Source: Acuticoccus mangrovi (lineage in GTDB: Bacteria; Pseudomonadota; Alphaproteobacteria; Rhizobiales; Amorphaceae). Taken from it: a stretch of 64,000 nucleotides of DNA. Numbering within the stretch: position 1 is the first letter of the stretch; every line of letters begins with the position of its first letter. The stretch spans positions 62,001 through 126,000 of the forward strand of contig NZ_JAEKJA010000013.1 of the NCBI RefSeq assembly GCF_016411865.1, written 5' to 3'. The notes below the pieces were generated by a model, which worked only from the letters and a program-made list of their open reading frames with translations, was not told where the DNA came from and searched no databases. The translations under genes and the position numbers were made by a program. Shown here one piece after another: positions 37,511-48,036 of the stretch.

Positions 37511-40500
37511 TCAGGCGATCTCTTCTTCGGCCGGCACCAGGATCTCGCGCTTGCCGGCGTGGTTGGCGGAGCTCACCACGCCTTCGTTCTCCATGCGCTC
37601 GATCAGCGTGGCGGCGCGGTTGTAGCCGATCGACAGGCGCCGCTGGACGTAGCTCGTGGAGGCCTTGCGGTCGCGCAGGACGAGGGCGACGGCGCGGTCG
37701 TAGAGGTCGTCGCTCTCGGAGAGCGCGTCGAGACCGGAGGCGCCGGCGCCTCCGTCGCCATCCTCGTCGTCGTCCTCGAGCACCTCGTTGAGGTATTCGG
37801 GCACGCCCTGGCGCTTCAGGTGGGAGACGACGTCCTCTACCTCCTCGTCCGACACGAACGGCCCGTGGACGCGCTGGATGCGCCCGCCGCCGGCCATGTA
37901 GAGCATGTCGCCCATGCCGAGCAGCTGCTCGGCGCCCATTTCGCCGAGGATGGTGCGGCTGTCGATCTTCGAGGTCACCTGGAAGGAGATGCGGGTCGGG
38001 AAGTTCGCCTTGATGGTGCCGGTGATGACGTCCACCGAGGGCCGCTGGGTGGCGAGAATCACGTGGATACCCGCGGCACGCGCCATCTGGGCGAGACGCT
38101 GGATCGCCCCTTCGATCTCCTTGCCGGCGACCATCATCAGGTCGGCCATCTCGTCGACGATCACGACGATGTAGGGGATCGGGGTGAGGTCCAGCACCTC
38201 CTCCTCGAAGATCGCCTCGCCGGTTTCCTTGTCGAACCCGGTCTGGACGATGCGGCTCAAGGGCTCGCCGTTGCGGCCGGCCTCGCGCAGGCGGGCGTTG
38301 TAGCCGTCGATGTTGCGCACGCCGAGCTTCGCCATCTTGCGATAGCGGTCCTCCATCTCGCGCACGGCCCACTTGAGGGCGGCGAGCGCCTTCTTGGGCT
38401 CGGTCACCACCGGGGTGAGGAGGTGGGGGATGCCGTCATAGACGGAGAGTTCCAGCATCTTCGGGTCGATCAGGATGACGCGGCACTGCTCGGGCTTGTG
38501 CCAGTAGAGGAGCGACAGGATCATCGTGTTGATCGACACCGACTTGCCCGAGCCGGTGGTGCCGGCGACGAGAAGGTGCGGCATGCGGGCAAGGTCGGCG
38601 ATGACCGCCTCGCCGCCGATATTCTTGCCGAGGCACAGGGGGAGCTTCGCCTTGGTGCGCTCGAAGTCCTGGCTGGCGAGGAGCTCGCGCAGGAAGACGG
38701 TGAGGCGGGTGTCGTTCGGCAGCTCGATGCCGATGGCGTTCTTGCCCGGGATCACCGCGACGCGGGCCGAGATGGCACTCATCGACCGGGCGATGTCGTC
38801 GGCGAGGCCGATGACGCGGGACGACTTGATGCCGGGGGCCGGCTCCAGCTCGTAGAGGGTCACGACCGGGCCGGGGCGCACGTGGATGATGTTGCCCTTG
38901 ACGCCGAAGTCCTCGAGCACGCCTTCGAGGACGCGCGCGTTCGCCTCGAGTGCATCCTCGGTGAGGGCGGTGTGGTTGCCGCCGGCAGGTGGGGCGGCGA
39001 GCAGGGCGAGCGGCGGAAACTCGTAGTCCTCGTTGCTGAGGAAGGAGGGCTGGGCCTCGCGCACCTGGCGGCGGCCGGGCTTCATGGCGCCGGCGGGTTG
39101 GGCGACGCGCGGCGGCGTCGCCGGGCGCTGCGGCACCGCGGGCCGTGCCGGGCGCACCGGAGCGCGGCCGCGCGGGGCGCCGTGGCCAGCGTGGCGGGCG
39201 GCCTCGGCGGCATAGGGATCGTCGTCGTCCTCGTCGTAGTCGTCGTCATAGGCGTCGACCTCGACGGGCTCGATGCGCCGAGGCTCGGCGGGAGCGGGCT
39301 CGTCGGGCCAATCCTCCAGATCACGGGCGAGCTGCTCTTCCTGGATCTCCTGGCGCAGGTCCTCCCAGCCGGCCTCCTGCGCCTTGGCCTCGGCTTTGGC
39401 CTTGGCCGCGAGGCGTGCGGCGGGACCGCGCAGCGGGCGGCGGAACTGGTTGTAGGACAGCGGCTCTTCCCCTTCCGGCGGCGCGACCGGCCGGCGGGCG
39501 ACCTCGCGGCGCGGCGGGACGGGCGCGGGGAGGTCGTCGTCCTCGTCGGCGTAGAGGGGGTCGTCGTAGGCGTCGTCGGCGTAACGCTCGTCGCGATAGC
39601 GATCGTCGGCGTAGTCGGCGTCGAGGTCGTCCTCGTCGTCATAGGCCTCGTCGGCCGCCTCGTACGCGTAGCCGTCGTCGTCCTCGTAGGCGTCGGCGAA
39701 GCGGGGCTCCGTCTCGTCCTCGTAGGGCTCGTCGGCATAGTCCTCGAAGGCCTCGGGAACGGCGAGCGGGGTCTCTTCGTGGGCCGGGCGGCGCCGCTGG
39801 GCGCGGTAGACGTCGCGGCCGGTGTCGATCTCGTGGCCCGTCTCGGCGAGCGCGGTGCGCAGCGAGGGAGCCTCGCTCTTGCGCGTGCGGCGGCGCGGCT
39901 CGGACGAGCGCAGCCGCGCCCGCGCCGAGAGGGCGGCGTGAGCGAGCGCCCCGCGGAAGGCGGCGAAGCGCGAGGTCTCGTCCTCGTAGGTGTCGGTGTC
40001 GTCGAGGCCGTATTCGTCGTCCATCGCGGCGGAGCGGCGGTGGAGCTGGAAGCCCGCCTCCGCCGACACCGGGCGGCGGCGCACCGGGGTGACGGCGCGC
40101 AGCAGCGCGGCGATCGCGAGGAGGCCGATCAGGCCGCCCACGAAGCCGGCGAGGGCGCCGGTGAGGCCGAGCCAGTCGGAGAGGACGAGCGTATAGACGC
40201 TGCCGACGACGCCGCCGAGGCCGAGGGGAAGCGGCCAGGCTTCGGTGACGGGGAAGACGGCGAAGAAGCCCGGCGCCAGGAAGAGGGCGGCAAGGCCCGC
40301 CGCGATGCGGTCGATGGTGAGGCCGAGCGGGCGGCCGGCGAGGAGGCGCGCGCCCCAGAGCGGCAACGGGGCGATGAGGAGCGGCGCGGCGAGACCGAAG
40401 AGCTGCATCACCGGATCGGACCAGGCGGCGCCGAAGGAGCCCATCAGGTTCTTCACCGGATCGGACGTCGCGTGGGTGAGGCTCGGGTCGGAGACGTTCC

Positions 40501-40624
40501 AGGTCGCGAGCGAGAGGGCGAGGGCGACGGCGAGCGCCAGGAGCGCCACGCCGAGGATCACCGACACGGCTCTTCTGGCAAAGAGCACCGACGGGTCGTC
40601 CAGAATCTGCTCCAACGCTCTCAT
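37511..40624 (-). CDS. ftsK: DNA translocase FtsK
   Basis: 1037 residues. The first ~190 hold about four to five membrane helices. A ~300-residue linker follows, strikingly rich in Asp, Glu, Tyr and Ala between about 200 and 370. Then comes the motor, with Walker [11 protein letters not shown] near 685, and the C-terminal gamma winged helix ([20 protein letters not shown]) that reads KOPS. It pumps and untangles chromosome ends at the septum. ATG 40624 is used; a 70-residue extension upstream is not family sequence. Confidence 0.95.
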   Translation of the reverse strand: MRALEQILDDPSVLFARRAVSVILGVALLALAVALALSLATWNVSDPSLTHATSDPVKNLMGSFGAAWSDPVMQLFGLAAPLLIAPLPLWGARLLAGRPLGLTIDRIAAGLAALFLAPGFFAVFPVTEAWPLPLGLGGVVGSVYTLVLSDWLGLTGALAGFVGGLIGLLAIAALLRAVTPVRRRPVSAEAGFQLHRRSAAMDDEYGLDDTDTYEDETSRFAAFRGALAHAALSARARLRSSEPRRRTRKSEAPSLRTALAETGHEIDTGRDVYRAQRRRPAHEETPLAVPEAFEDYADEPYEDETEPRFADAYEDDDGYAYEAADEAYDDEDDLDADYADDRYRDERYADDAYDDPLYADEDDDLPAPVPPRREVARRPVAPPEGEEPLSYNQFRRPLRGPAARLAAKAKAEAKAQEAGWEDLRQEIQEEQLARDLEDWPDEPAPAEPRRIEPVEVDAYDDDYDEDDDDPYAAEAARHAGHGAPRGRAPVRPARPAVPQRPATPPRVAQPAGAMKPGRRQVREAQPSFLSNEDYEFPPLALLAAPPAGGNHTALTEDALEANARVLEGVLEDFGVKGNIIHVRPGPVVTLYELEPAPGIKSSRVIGLADDIARSMSAISARVAVIPGKNAIGIELPNDTRLTVFLRELLASQDFERTKAKLPLCLGKNIGGEAVIADLARMPHLLVAGTTGSGKSVSINTMILSLLYWHKPEQCRVILIDPKMLELSVYDGIPHLLTPVVTEPKKALAALKWAVREMEDRYRKMAKLGVRNIDGYNARLREAGRNGEPLSRIVQTGFDKETGEAIFEEEVLDLTPIPYIVVIVDEMADLMMVAGKEIEGAIQRLAQMARAAGIHVILATQRPSVDVITGTIKANFPTRISFQVTSKIDSRTILGEMGAEQLLGMGDMLYMAGGGRIQRVHGPFVSDEEVEDVVSHLKRQGVPEYLNEVLEDDDEDGDGGAGASGLDALSESDDLYDRAVALVLRDRKASTSYVQRRLSIGYNRAATLIERMENEGVVSSANHAGKREILVPAEEEIA

Positions 40625-40973
40625 ACGCACAACGCTCACGGCATAGCCCCCGGTCGAAGTCGACAATAGGACGCGGCCGGCGCCTCGCGTGTCACGGCGG
40701 CGTCCGCGACGAGCGCGAAACGTTGAGAGCCCCGTCGACGTTTTTTGTGACCGGGTGGCGTTAAGGCGAGGTAACTTATTGGGCGAGGATCCGAGCGAAC
40801 GCGTCAGATCGTTTCGGCGGCCGGCCGCCCGCAAGCCGCGCGTGCGCTGGCGTTTGGCGCGTCCAGCGCGTCGGCGGGTCTGGCGGAGGGGCCGGTTTGG
40901 CGCCGTCTGTGGCCGTTAAGCCACGGGCCCTGCCCCGGGTGGCGTCGAGGCCGGTTCCGGGGCCGGCGCCGGC
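40625..40973. other. 349-bp region upstream of ftsK
   Basis: No credible gene. Bases 40735-40780 are less GC-rich (with a T6 run) and may hold the ftsK promoter. I see no strong hairpin after the aminotransferase stop. Confidence 0.55.
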
Positions 40974-42173
40974 TCAGGCGTGCGCGGCGGCGGCGCGCGG
41001 AAGGGCGGCGCGGTAGACGCTCGCGATGCGCTCGAACGCCTCCTCCGCCTCGGCCTGGTCCGCCACGAGGGCGAGGCGCACGTGGCCCTCGCCCGGGTTG
41101 CCGCCGGCCGAACCGAGGGCGAGGAAGCGGCCGGGCACCACGCGCACCCCGACCTCGCGCCACAGCATGACGGCCGCCGCCACGTCGTCGCCCCCCACGG
41201 GGAGCCACAGAAAGAAGCCGGCGGGCGTCGTGAGGGAGCCGAAGATCGGGGACAGGATGCGCTCGGCCGCGGCGTACTTCGCGTCGTAGAGGCGGCGGTT
41301 GGCGACGACGTGGGCTTCGTCGTTGTAGGCGGCGGCGGCGGCTTCCTGGAGCGGCGTCGGCACCTGGGGGCCGGCCTGGTTGCGGAACTCGCGCATCGCC
41401 GCGATGGGCTCCGCGGCGCCGGCGACGAAACCCACCCGCAGACCGGCAAGGTTGGAGCGCTTGGAGAGCGAGTTGAACACGAAGAGGCGCGACAGGGCCT
41501 CCGGCCGCTCCTTCGCCGCCTCCAGCGCGCCGACGGGTGCGCCGATCGCCTCGCGGTAGACCTCGGAGTAGCACTCGTCGGCGAAGATGAAGAAGTCGTG
41601 CTCGAGCGCCCGGTCGAACAGGGCGTGCCAGTCGGCAAGGCTCGCCCAGGTGCCGGCCGGGTTGGACGGAGAGCCGAAATAGTAGGCGATGGTGCGGTCG
41701 AGCACGGCGGCGGGGACGGTGTCCCAGTCGGGCAGGATCGAGCCGTGGGAGGGGCCGATGGGCACGGGCTCGGCGCCGAAGGCGTGCGCCGCGGCGGGAT
41801 AGACCTGGTAGAACGGGTTGGCGAAGAGGATCGCCGGGTCGGCCTTGGCGAGGAGGTCGCGGGCGGTGAGGGCGCTCAGGAAGAGGCCCTCGCGGCTGCC
41901 GCTGAGAGGGAGGAGGGCGCCCACCTCGCGCAGCCATCCCTCGAGCCGGTAGCGGCGGTCGAGGAAGCCGTGCACCGCCTCCTGGAAGGCGGGAGTGCCG
42001 CTGATCGACGGGTAGCCGCCGAAGGCTGCGGCGTGGCGGCCGATCACCTCGGCGACGAAGTCGGGCGGCGCGTGGCGTGGGCTGCCGACCGACAGGTCGA
42101 TCGGCGGCAGGCCCGGCGCAATGCCGGAAAGCGCGCCGCGGAGGCGCTCGAACGGTGATTGGGCTTCGAACAT
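40974..42173 (-). CDS. Class I aminotransferase (N-succinyldiaminopimelate aminotransferase-like)
   Basis: A 399-residue PLP enzyme. It has SPSNPAG (168-174), the aspartate of FADECYSEVY near 199 and the Schiff-base Lys238 in NSLSKRSNLAGLRVG. The SKRSN motif is typical of DapC-like enzymes that transaminate N-succinyl-2-amino-6-ketopimelate in lysine and peptidoglycan synthesis. The position before ftsK is conserved in this order. Substrate is inferred from family resemblance. Confidence 0.85.
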   Translation of the reverse strand: MFEAQSPFERLRGALSGIAPGLPPIDLSVGSPRHAPPDFVAEVIGRHAAAFGGYPSISGTPAFQEAVHGFLDRRYRLEGWLREVGALLPLSGSREGLFLSALTARDLLAKADPAILFANPFYQVYPAAAHAFGAEPVPIGPSHGSILPDWDTVPAAVLDRTIAYYFGSPSNPAGTWASLADWHALFDRALEHDFFIFADECYSEVYREAIGAPVGALEAAKERPEALSRLFVFNSLSKRSNLAGLRVGFVAGAAEPIAAMREFRNQAGPQVPTPLQEAAAAAYNDEAHVVANRRLYDAKYAAAERILSPIFGSLTTPAGFFLWLPVGGDDVAAAVMLWREVGVRVVPGRFLALGSAGGNPGEGHVRLALVADQAEAEEAFERIASVYRAALPRAAAAHA

Positions 42174-42192
42174 CTTGCTATTGTCGCCTGGT

Positions 42193-42804
42193 TCAGCCGC
42201 TCACCACAAGCAGAAGCGCGGAAAGGGCGAGAAGCACACCCATGGTGATATTGAAGATCCGCAGTCGGATGCCCGTGCCGAGGATGCGACCGAGCGCCGC
42301 ACCCCCCGACCCCCATATCAGCGCCGTGCTGACCGTCACCATGGCGAACACGAGCGCGATCGAGAGGGCCTCGGGAACCGGCGCCTCACCGCGTGCGTAG
42401 GTCGCCGCGGTGCCGATGGTGAGCACCCAGGCCTTGGGGTTGACCCACTGGAAGAGGGCGGCGGTCGCGAGCGACAGCGGGCGCGCCCGCGCGGCCCGCT
42501 TGCCACCTCCGGAGCTGCCGATGCGCCAGGCGAGCCAGAGCATCACCGCGAAGCCCGCCCAGGCGAGGCTCTGCCGCAGCGCCGGCTGGCTGCGGAACAC
42601 CTCGCCGAGACCGAGGGTGATGACGAACACCATGGAGGAGAAGCCGAGCACGATGCCGGCGATGTGCGGCAGCGTGCGCTTCAGCCCGAAGCTCGCGCCG
42701 GAGGAGGCGAGCATGATGTTGTTCGGCCCGGGGCCGATGGTGGAGGCCACGGCGAAGCCGACGAGGGCGGAGAGCGTTTCGGCGGAGAGCGCGACGATGG
42801 CCAT
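42193..42804 (-). CDS. LysE/RhtB-family exporter
   Basis: A 203-residue membrane protein of about six helices with the family signature VASTIGPGPNNIML near the start and LFQWVNPKAWVLTI in the middle. Exports amino acids or related solutes; substrate unknown. It diverges from a second LysE-family gene across 100 bp and ends 20 bp before the aminotransferase gene begins. Confidence 0.9.
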   Translation of the reverse strand: MAIVALSAETLSALVGFAVASTIGPGPNNIMLASSGASFGLKRTLPHIAGIVLGFSSMVFVITLGLGEVFRSQPALRQSLAWAGFAVMLWLAWRIGSSGGGKRAARARPLSLATAALFQWVNPKAWVLTIGTAATYARGEAPVPEALSIALVFAMVTVSTALIWGSGGAALGRILGTGIRLRIFNITMGVLLALSALLLVVSG

Positions 42805-42904
42805 GATCGCCGTTAGCAGCCGCAGGGGCCGGGATCAATTGACGCACGCAGCAGCGCTGCTATGCAGCTCGGCGGATCGGTCGACGGTGGCATGAGGTTC
42901 AAAG

Positions 42905-43543
42905 ATGGGCGTCTATCTTCCCTCCCTCGCGGTGCTCCTCAGCTTCGCCTTGGCGTCGGCCGCGCTCACCATCACGCCGGGCCCGGACATGACGCTCTTC
43001 CTGTCGAAGACGCTGAGCCATTCGCGGGCGGGCGGCCTCGCCGTGTTCGCCGGCACCACCACCGGATGCCTCTGCCACACCACCATGGTGGCACTCGGCC
43101 TCTCGGCGTTGCTCGTCGCCTCGGCGACGGCGTTCACGGTGCTGAAGATCGTCGGCGCGGGCTACCTCCTGTGGCTCGCCGTCGACGCCCTACGCAACGG
43201 CTCCTCCTTCCAGCTCGACGCCCGCCGGTCGGACGAGACGCTGTGGCGGCTCTACCGCAAGGGTCTCCTCGTCAACCTCCTCAATCCCAAGGTGATCGTG
43301 TTCTTCATCACCTTCCTGCCGCAGTTCGTGTCCACCACCGATCCGGAGGCCACGGTGAAGCTCTTCGTGCTCGGCGTGCTGTTCGTGGTGGTGTCGGCGC
43401 CGATCATCGTGGCGATGATCTTCGGCGCCGGCTCGCTCGCCCGCCTGCTGCGACGCTCGCCGCGGGCGACGCGGGCGGTGGACTACGTGCTCGCCGGCGT
43501 CCTCGGGGGCTTTGCGGTAAAGCTCCTCGCCGCCCGCGCCTGA
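42905..43543 (+). CDS. LysE/RhtB-family exporter, second copy
   Basis: 212 residues, about six helices, with ALTITPGPDMTLFLS and LLVNLLNPKVIVFFITFLP as family marks. It shares only the family pattern with the neighbour at 42193, so they are not a recent duplication. ATG 42905. Substrate unknown. Confidence 0.9.
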   Translation: MGVYLPSLAVLLSFALASAALTITPGPDMTLFLSKTLSHSRAGGLAVFAGTTTGCLCHTTMVALGLSALLVASATAFTVLKIVGAGYLLWLAVDALRNGSSFQLDARRSDETLWRLYRKGLLVNLLNPKVIVFFITFLPQFVSTTDPEATVKLFVLGVLFVVVSAPIIVAMIFGAGSLARLLRRSPRATRAVDYVLAGVLGGFAVKLLAARA

Positions 43544-43585
43544 GGCGCGACGGCGGCCCGTAGGGAGAACGAAAGGGAGGGCGCG

Positions 43586-44341
43586 ATGGGGGCGCTGTCG
43601 GGGAAGGTCGCCATCGTGACCGGGGCGAGCCGAGGGATCGGTGCGGCGGCGGCGGAGGCGCTCGCCGCGGAGGGCGCCACCGTCGCCCTGGTGGCGCGCA
43701 CGCAGGCCGACGAGGTTGCCGCCCGGATCGGTGCGGGCGGCGGCCGCGCCATCGCGCTCGCCGCCGACGTCGCCGACTACGACGCGCTCGCCGCCGCGGT
43801 GGCGACGGCGCGCGAGCGGCTCGGCGGCGTCGACATCCTCGTCAACAACGCCGGCGTGATCGAGCCCATCGCCCGCCTCGGCGAGAGCGATCCCGACGCC
43901 TGGGACCGCCTCTTGGACGTCAACGTGAAGGGCGTCTATCACGGCCTGCGCGCGGTGCTGCCGGAGATGGCGGTGCGCGGCACGGGCGTCGTGATCAACA
44001 TCTCCTCCGGCGCGGCGACGGCGGTGCTCGAAGGGTGGAGCGCCTATTGCGCCAGCAAGGCCGCGGTGCTGTCGCTGACCCGCGCCGTCCACGACGAATA
44101 TGGCGGCCGCGGCGTGCGCGTGGTGGGGCTGAGCCCGGGCACGGTCGCGACCGACATGCAGCGCACCATTCGCGAATCCGGCGTCAATGCCGTGAGCCGC
44201 CTCGATTGGGAAAGCCACATCAGCCCGCAATGGGCGGGGCGGGCGGTCGCCTGGCTCGCCACCGACGCGGCGGCCGATCTCAAGGGCGTCGACGTCTCGC
44301 TGCGCGAGGAGACCATCCGCCGGCGCATCGGCCTGATCTGA
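43586..44341 (+). CDS. Short-chain dehydrogenase/reductase
   Basis: A 251-residue classical SDR. The cofactor motif TGASRGIG lies at 12-19, NNAG near 89-92 and the catalytic YCASKAA near 153-159. Its substrate is not predictable. An AAGGGAGGG ribosome site precedes ATG 43586. It follows the LysE gene by 42 bp and may be co-transcribed. Confidence 0.9.
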   Translation: MGALSGKVAIVTGASRGIGAAAAEALAAEGATVALVARTQADEVAARIGAGGGRAIALAADVADYDALAAAVATARERLGGVDILVNNAGVIEPIARLGESDPDAWDRLLDVNVKGVYHGLRAVLPEMAVRGTGVVINISSGAATAVLEGWSAYCASKAAVLSLTRAVHDEYGGRGVRVVGLSPGTVATDMQRTIRESGVNAVSRLDWESHISPQWAGRAVAWLATDAAADLKGVDVSLREETIRRRIGLI

Positions 44342-44386
44342 GGCGCGGGCGGGCGTCCGCGCCTCAGCATCCGCCCCGCGGGGCGG
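44341..44386. terminator. Two hairpins between SDR and htpG
   Basis: AGGCGCGG/CCGCGCCT (44341-44348 with 44357-44364) and the perfect palindrome CCGCCCCGCGGGGCGG (44371-44386) lie between the convergent stop codons. Confidence 0.55.
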
Positions 44387-44396
44387 GTGGTTGGGC

Positions 44397-46340
44397 TCAG
44401 TCGCCGTCCGTCGCGTTGTTGCCGACGGAGATGGTGTCGGCGTGGTCGCTCGGGGCGAGGCCGGTGAACATCGCGCCCATCGCCGCCACCAGGCGCCTGT
44501 TGAAGGCGGCCGGGTCGGACACCGGCTCGCCGTCGAGTATTTCGGCCGAGCCGAGGAGGAGCCACGCCGCGTCGGCGATGTGGGCGCTCTCGCTGCCCGT
44601 CGCCGCCTTCGCCGCGAGCGTCCTGATGAGCGGGTGGGTCGGGTTCAGCTCGAGCACCGGCTTGGCGCCGAAGCCACCCTTGCCGTGACGCGACACGATG
44701 CGCTCCATCTGGCGGTCGTAGCCCATGTCGGGGGCAACCAGACAGGCGGGGCTCGTCGCGAGGCGGGAGGAGGTGCGCACCTCCGACACCTTCTCCTCGA
44801 GCGCCTGCTTCACCAGCGCGGAGAGGGTGGCGATGTCGCTGTCCTTGGCGCGCTCCGGGGTGGGCTCGTTGGGCTTGTAGACCGGGGCGATCTTGTCGAG
44901 ATCGGCCGAGCCCTGCGTGACCGAGGTGAACGGCTTGCCGTCGTAGCCGAGCGCGGTGCGCACCCAGAAGGCGTCCACGGGGTCGGACAGAAGCAGCACC
45001 TCCACGTCGCGCGCGGCGAAGCCTTCCAGATGCGGCGAGGCGGCGAGGCGCTCCTTGTCCTCGCCCACGGCGTAGAAGATCGCCGTCTGGTTCTCCTTCA
45101 TGTCGGCGACGTAGTCGGCGAGGGTGCGGCCGCCCTCGGGCGCCTTGGTGGAGGTGAAGCGGGAGAGGGCGTAGATCTCGTCGCGCCGCTCCGCATCCTC
45201 GTAGAGGCCCTCCTTCAACACCGGGCCGAAGGCGTCCCACACCTTGGCGTAGGTCTCGGGCGTGTTGTCGGCGAGCTTCTTCAGCTCCGACAGGACGCGC
45301 TTCGTCATCGCGGTGCGGATCTGCGCCAGCATCGGGTTGGTCTGCAGCATCTCGCGCGAGAGGTTGAGCGGCAGGTCCTCCGAATCGACGAGGCCGCGCA
45401 CGAACCGCAGATAGGCCGGCATCACCGGCGCATCGTCGGTGATGAAGATGCGGCGCACGTAGAGCTTCACCCGGCCCTTGCGGTCGGGGTCGAAGAGATC
45501 GAAGGGCGCCATCTCCGGCACGAAGAGGAGGGCGGTATATTCCTGCCGGCCTTCCGCATGGGTGTGGATCGTCAGCGCCGGGGTGTCGAAGGCGCCGGCG
45601 GTGAAGCGGTAGAACTCGGTGTACTCCTCCTCGCTGATCTCCGACTTGGGCTTTGCCCAGAGGGCGGTGCCGTCGACGAGCTCACGGCGGGCGTCGTCGC
45701 CGATCGTCTCGATGGTGATCGGCACCGGCACGTGCGCGGAGTGGTGCTTCACGAGACGCTCGATGGTGGCCTCGTCGGCGTAGGACGCATGGTCATCGCG
45801 CAGCGACAGCGTCACGCGGGTACCGCGCGCCGGCGCGTCCCGCGCGGGCTCGATGGTGAACTCGCCCGAGCCGTCGGAGCGCCAGGCCCAGGCCTCGCCC
45901 TCGCCGGCGGCGTGGCTTTCCACCAGCACCTCGCTCGCCACCATGAAGGCGGAGTAGAAGCCCACGCCGAACTGGCCGATGAGCGCCTTGCCCTGGTCCT
46001 TCTCCTCCAGCGCCTGGCGGAATTTCTCGGTGCCGGAGCGGGCCATGGTGCCGAGATTCTCGATCAGCTCCTCGCGCGTCATGCCGATGCCGTTGTCGGA
46101 GATCGTCAGACGCTTGGCTTCCGGATCGACGGCGATGGCGATCTTCAGCGACGGATCGTCGCCGAGAAGGGCGGGATCGGTCAGCCCCTTCTGGCGCAGC
46201 TTTTCGCAGGCGTCCGCCGCGTTGGAGATGAGCTCGCGCAAAAAGACGTCCGGGGTGGAATAGACCGAGTGCACCATCAGGTGGAGAAGGCGGGCGACGT
46301 CGGCCTCGAAGGGGCGCGTTTCAGCGGTTTGGGTGGTCAT
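44397..46340 (-). CDS. htpG: Molecular chaperone HtpG (Hsp90)
   Basis: 647 residues. The N-terminal GHKL ATPase domain has ELISNAADACEKLR, DNGIGM and GQFGVGFYSAF, followed by the middle and dimerisation domains. ATG 46340 gives the normal start MTTQTAETRPFEADVARLL. Cytosolic ATP-dependent chaperone. It diverges from the DUF2794 gene. Confidence 0.96.
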   Translation of the reverse strand: MTTQTAETRPFEADVARLLHLMVHSVYSTPDVFLRELISNAADACEKLRQKGLTDPALLGDDPSLKIAIAVDPEAKRLTISDNGIGMTREELIENLGTMARSGTEKFRQALEEKDQGKALIGQFGVGFYSAFMVASEVLVESHAAGEGEAWAWRSDGSGEFTIEPARDAPARGTRVTLSLRDDHASYADEATIERLVKHHSAHVPVPITIETIGDDARRELVDGTALWAKPKSEISEEEYTEFYRFTAGAFDTPALTIHTHAEGRQEYTALLFVPEMAPFDLFDPDRKGRVKLYVRRIFITDDAPVMPAYLRFVRGLVDSEDLPLNLSREMLQTNPMLAQIRTAMTKRVLSELKKLADNTPETYAKVWDAFGPVLKEGLYEDAERRDEIYALSRFTSTKAPEGGRTLADYVADMKENQTAIFYAVGEDKERLAASPHLEGFAARDVEVLLLSDPVDAFWVRTALGYDGKPFTSVTQGSADLDKIAPVYKPNEPTPERAKDSDIATLSALVKQALEEKVSEVRTSSRLATSPACLVAPDMGYDRQMERIVSRHGKGGFGAKPVLELNPTHPLIRTLAAKAATGSESAHIADAAWLLLGSAEILDGEPVSDPAAFNRRLVAAMGAMFTGLAPSDHADTISVGNNATDGD

Positions 46341-46464
46341 CGTCCATGGTCGCATTGTTGGAAACCTGCGGCACAAATGCGCAGACGGGCGCCTCTGATC
46401 AAGAGGATTGCGCCGAAGCGCGGAACGCTTCAGGGTTTGACGGCTAATGATGGAAGGGGCGGCT

Positions 46465-46869
46465 ATGGCCGATGGTGAGGAGATAAGTCCGGTGGTTCCG
46501 CTGCGCCCCCGGGCAAGCGAAACCGCCGCGAACCAGAACGCGCCGGCGCACCGGCCGGCACCACCCTTGGTGGCGTTCCACCGTACCGAACTGTCTGAAA
46601 TTCTAAAGGTTTACGGCCGCATGGTGGCGGCCGGAGAGTGGCGCGACTACGCCCTCGATCACGGCCGCGAGGAGGCGGTCTTCTCGATCTATCGCCGCAT
46701 GGGCGAGGTGCCGATGTACCGCGTCACGAAGACGCCGAAGAACCAGCGGCGCCAGGGGGCCTACGCCGTCGTCTCGGCGCAGGGGCAGATCCTGAAGCGG
46801 GGGCACGACCTTGCCGCCGTGCTCAAGGTCTTCGAGAAGAAGCGTCATTTCTCGGTCGTCGGAAGCTGA
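46465..46869 (+). CDS. DUF2794 domain-containing protein
   Basis: 134 residues. A variable N-terminal ~40 is followed by the DUF2794 core FHRTELSEILKVYGRMVA, EWRDYALD and RVTKTPKNQ. The family is nearly confined to Alphaproteobacteria and has no known function. ATG 46465 is preceded by GGAAGGGG; two ATGs at 46447 and 46450 are alternative starts. Confidence 0.85.
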   Translation: MADGEEISPVVPLRPRASETAANQNAPAHRPAPPLVAFHRTELSEILKVYGRMVAAGEWRDYALDHGREEAVFSIYRRMGEVPMYRVTKTPKNQRRQGAYAVVSAQGQILKRGHDLAAVLKVFEKKRHFSVVGS

Positions 46870-46895
46870 TTGAAACGGGCCGGGGGGACGGTCCG

Positions 46896-48011
46896 ATGCG
46901 GCGACGGCGATGGTGGAGACGTCTGGTGGCGCTGGTGACGGCGAGCGGCGCGGCCGTCGTCGCAGTGGGTGGTGCGGCCGCCGCGGACCCGCTGCCGGCA
47001 GCCGAAGGGGCGATCCGCTTCGCCACCTTCAACGCCGCGCTCACCGAGGATCGGCCGGGCGGCCTCCTCGAGCGTCTGTCGGGCGGCGGCGACGCCGCGG
47101 CGCGCGACGTCGCCGAGGTGATCCAGCGCGTGCGGCCCGACATTCTCGTCCTGCAGGAGCTCGACCGCGACGCGGCGGGCCGCTCCCTCGCCCTCTTCCG
47201 CGACGAATATCTCGCCCGGCCGCAGGGTGGGGCGGCGCCCATCGCCTACCCCCACGCGCTCTTTCCCGAGAGCAACACCGGCGAACCCTCCGGCGTCGAT
47301 CTCGACGGGGACGGCGTGGCGGGCGGGCCGAGCGACGCCAAGGGCTTCGGACGCCATCCCGGCCAATATGCGTTCGCGGTGCTGTCGCGCCTGCCGCTCG
47401 GCGGGGCGGCGACCTTCCGCAACCTCCTGTGGCGCGACGTGCCGGACGGCCTGATGCCGCTCTCCCACTACTCGGAGGCGGCACAGGCGGTGCTGCCCCT
47501 CTCGTCGAAGACGCATCTCGCGGTGACCGTGGAGACGGCGCGGGGGCCGATCCTCCTCCTCGCCGCGCACCCGACGCCGCCGGTGTTCGACGACCCCGAC
47601 ATCGACTGGAACGGCCGGCGCAACGCCGACGAGATTCGCCTCCTCGTCGATCTCCTGCCGGGGGAGTTGCCGGCCTACGTCGTGCCGGACGAGGGGGCGC
47701 TCGGCGCGCGTCCGGCGCATGCCGTGGTGCTGGGCGACCTCAACGCCGATCCGACGCGCGGCGACGCCCGCCCCGGCGCCATCGCGCGGCTCATCGACGA
47801 TCCTCGGATCCAGGACGTGGTGCCGACGTCGGCGAACGGCGACATCACCGCCGACTTCAACGGTGGCATGCGCGTCGACTACGTGCTGCCGACCGCGGGG
47901 CTGGAGGTGACGGGCTCCGGTGTGTTCTGGCCCGCTACCGGCGATCCGCTCGCCCGCCTCAACGCGACGTCCGACCACCATCTGGTGTTCGTGGACGTGC
48001 GCCTTCCCTGA
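46896..48011 (+). CDS. Exported endonuclease/exonuclease/phosphatase-family protein
   Basis: 371 residues. The N terminus (RRRRWWRRLVALVTAS, then a hydrophobic stretch to AAAADP) is a signal peptide, Arg-rich but without a perfect Tat RR motif. The EEP fold follows: RFATFNAAL, VLQELDRD, AHPTPP, LGDLNADPT and a final TSDHHLVFVDV with the catalytic histidine. It likely cleaves phosphodiester or phosphate-ester bonds outside the cytoplasm; the substrate is unknown. It starts 27 bp after the DUF2794 gene. Confidence 0.88.
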   Translation: MRRRRWWRRLVALVTASGAAVVAVGGAAAADPLPAAEGAIRFATFNAALTEDRPGGLLERLSGGGDAAARDVAEVIQRVRPDILVLQELDRDAAGRSLALFRDEYLARPQGGAAPIAYPHALFPESNTGEPSGVDLDGDGVAGGPSDAKGFGRHPGQYAFAVLSRLPLGGAATFRNLLWRDVPDGLMPLSHYSEAAQAVLPLSSKTHLAVTVETARGPILLLAAHPTPPVFDDPDIDWNGRRNADEIRLLVDLLPGELPAYVVPDEGALGARPAHAVVLGDLNADPTRGDARPGAIARLIDDPRIQDVVPTSANGDITADFNGGMRVDYVLPTAGLEVTGSGVFWPATGDPLARLNATSDHHLVFVDVRLP

Positions 48012-48036
48012 AGGCGGGGCCTGCGGATCGAGGGAC

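Noticed and set aside
37472-40669. 1065-codon open frame on the plus strand opposite ftsK
   Set aside because: The minus-strand frame encodes a complete FtsK with all motifs; the opposite frame is low-complexity Gly/Val/Arg typical of GC-driven shadows.
44391-46478. 695-codon open frame opposite htpG
   Set aside because: HtpG motifs are intact on the minus strand; the opposite frame is compositionally a shadow.
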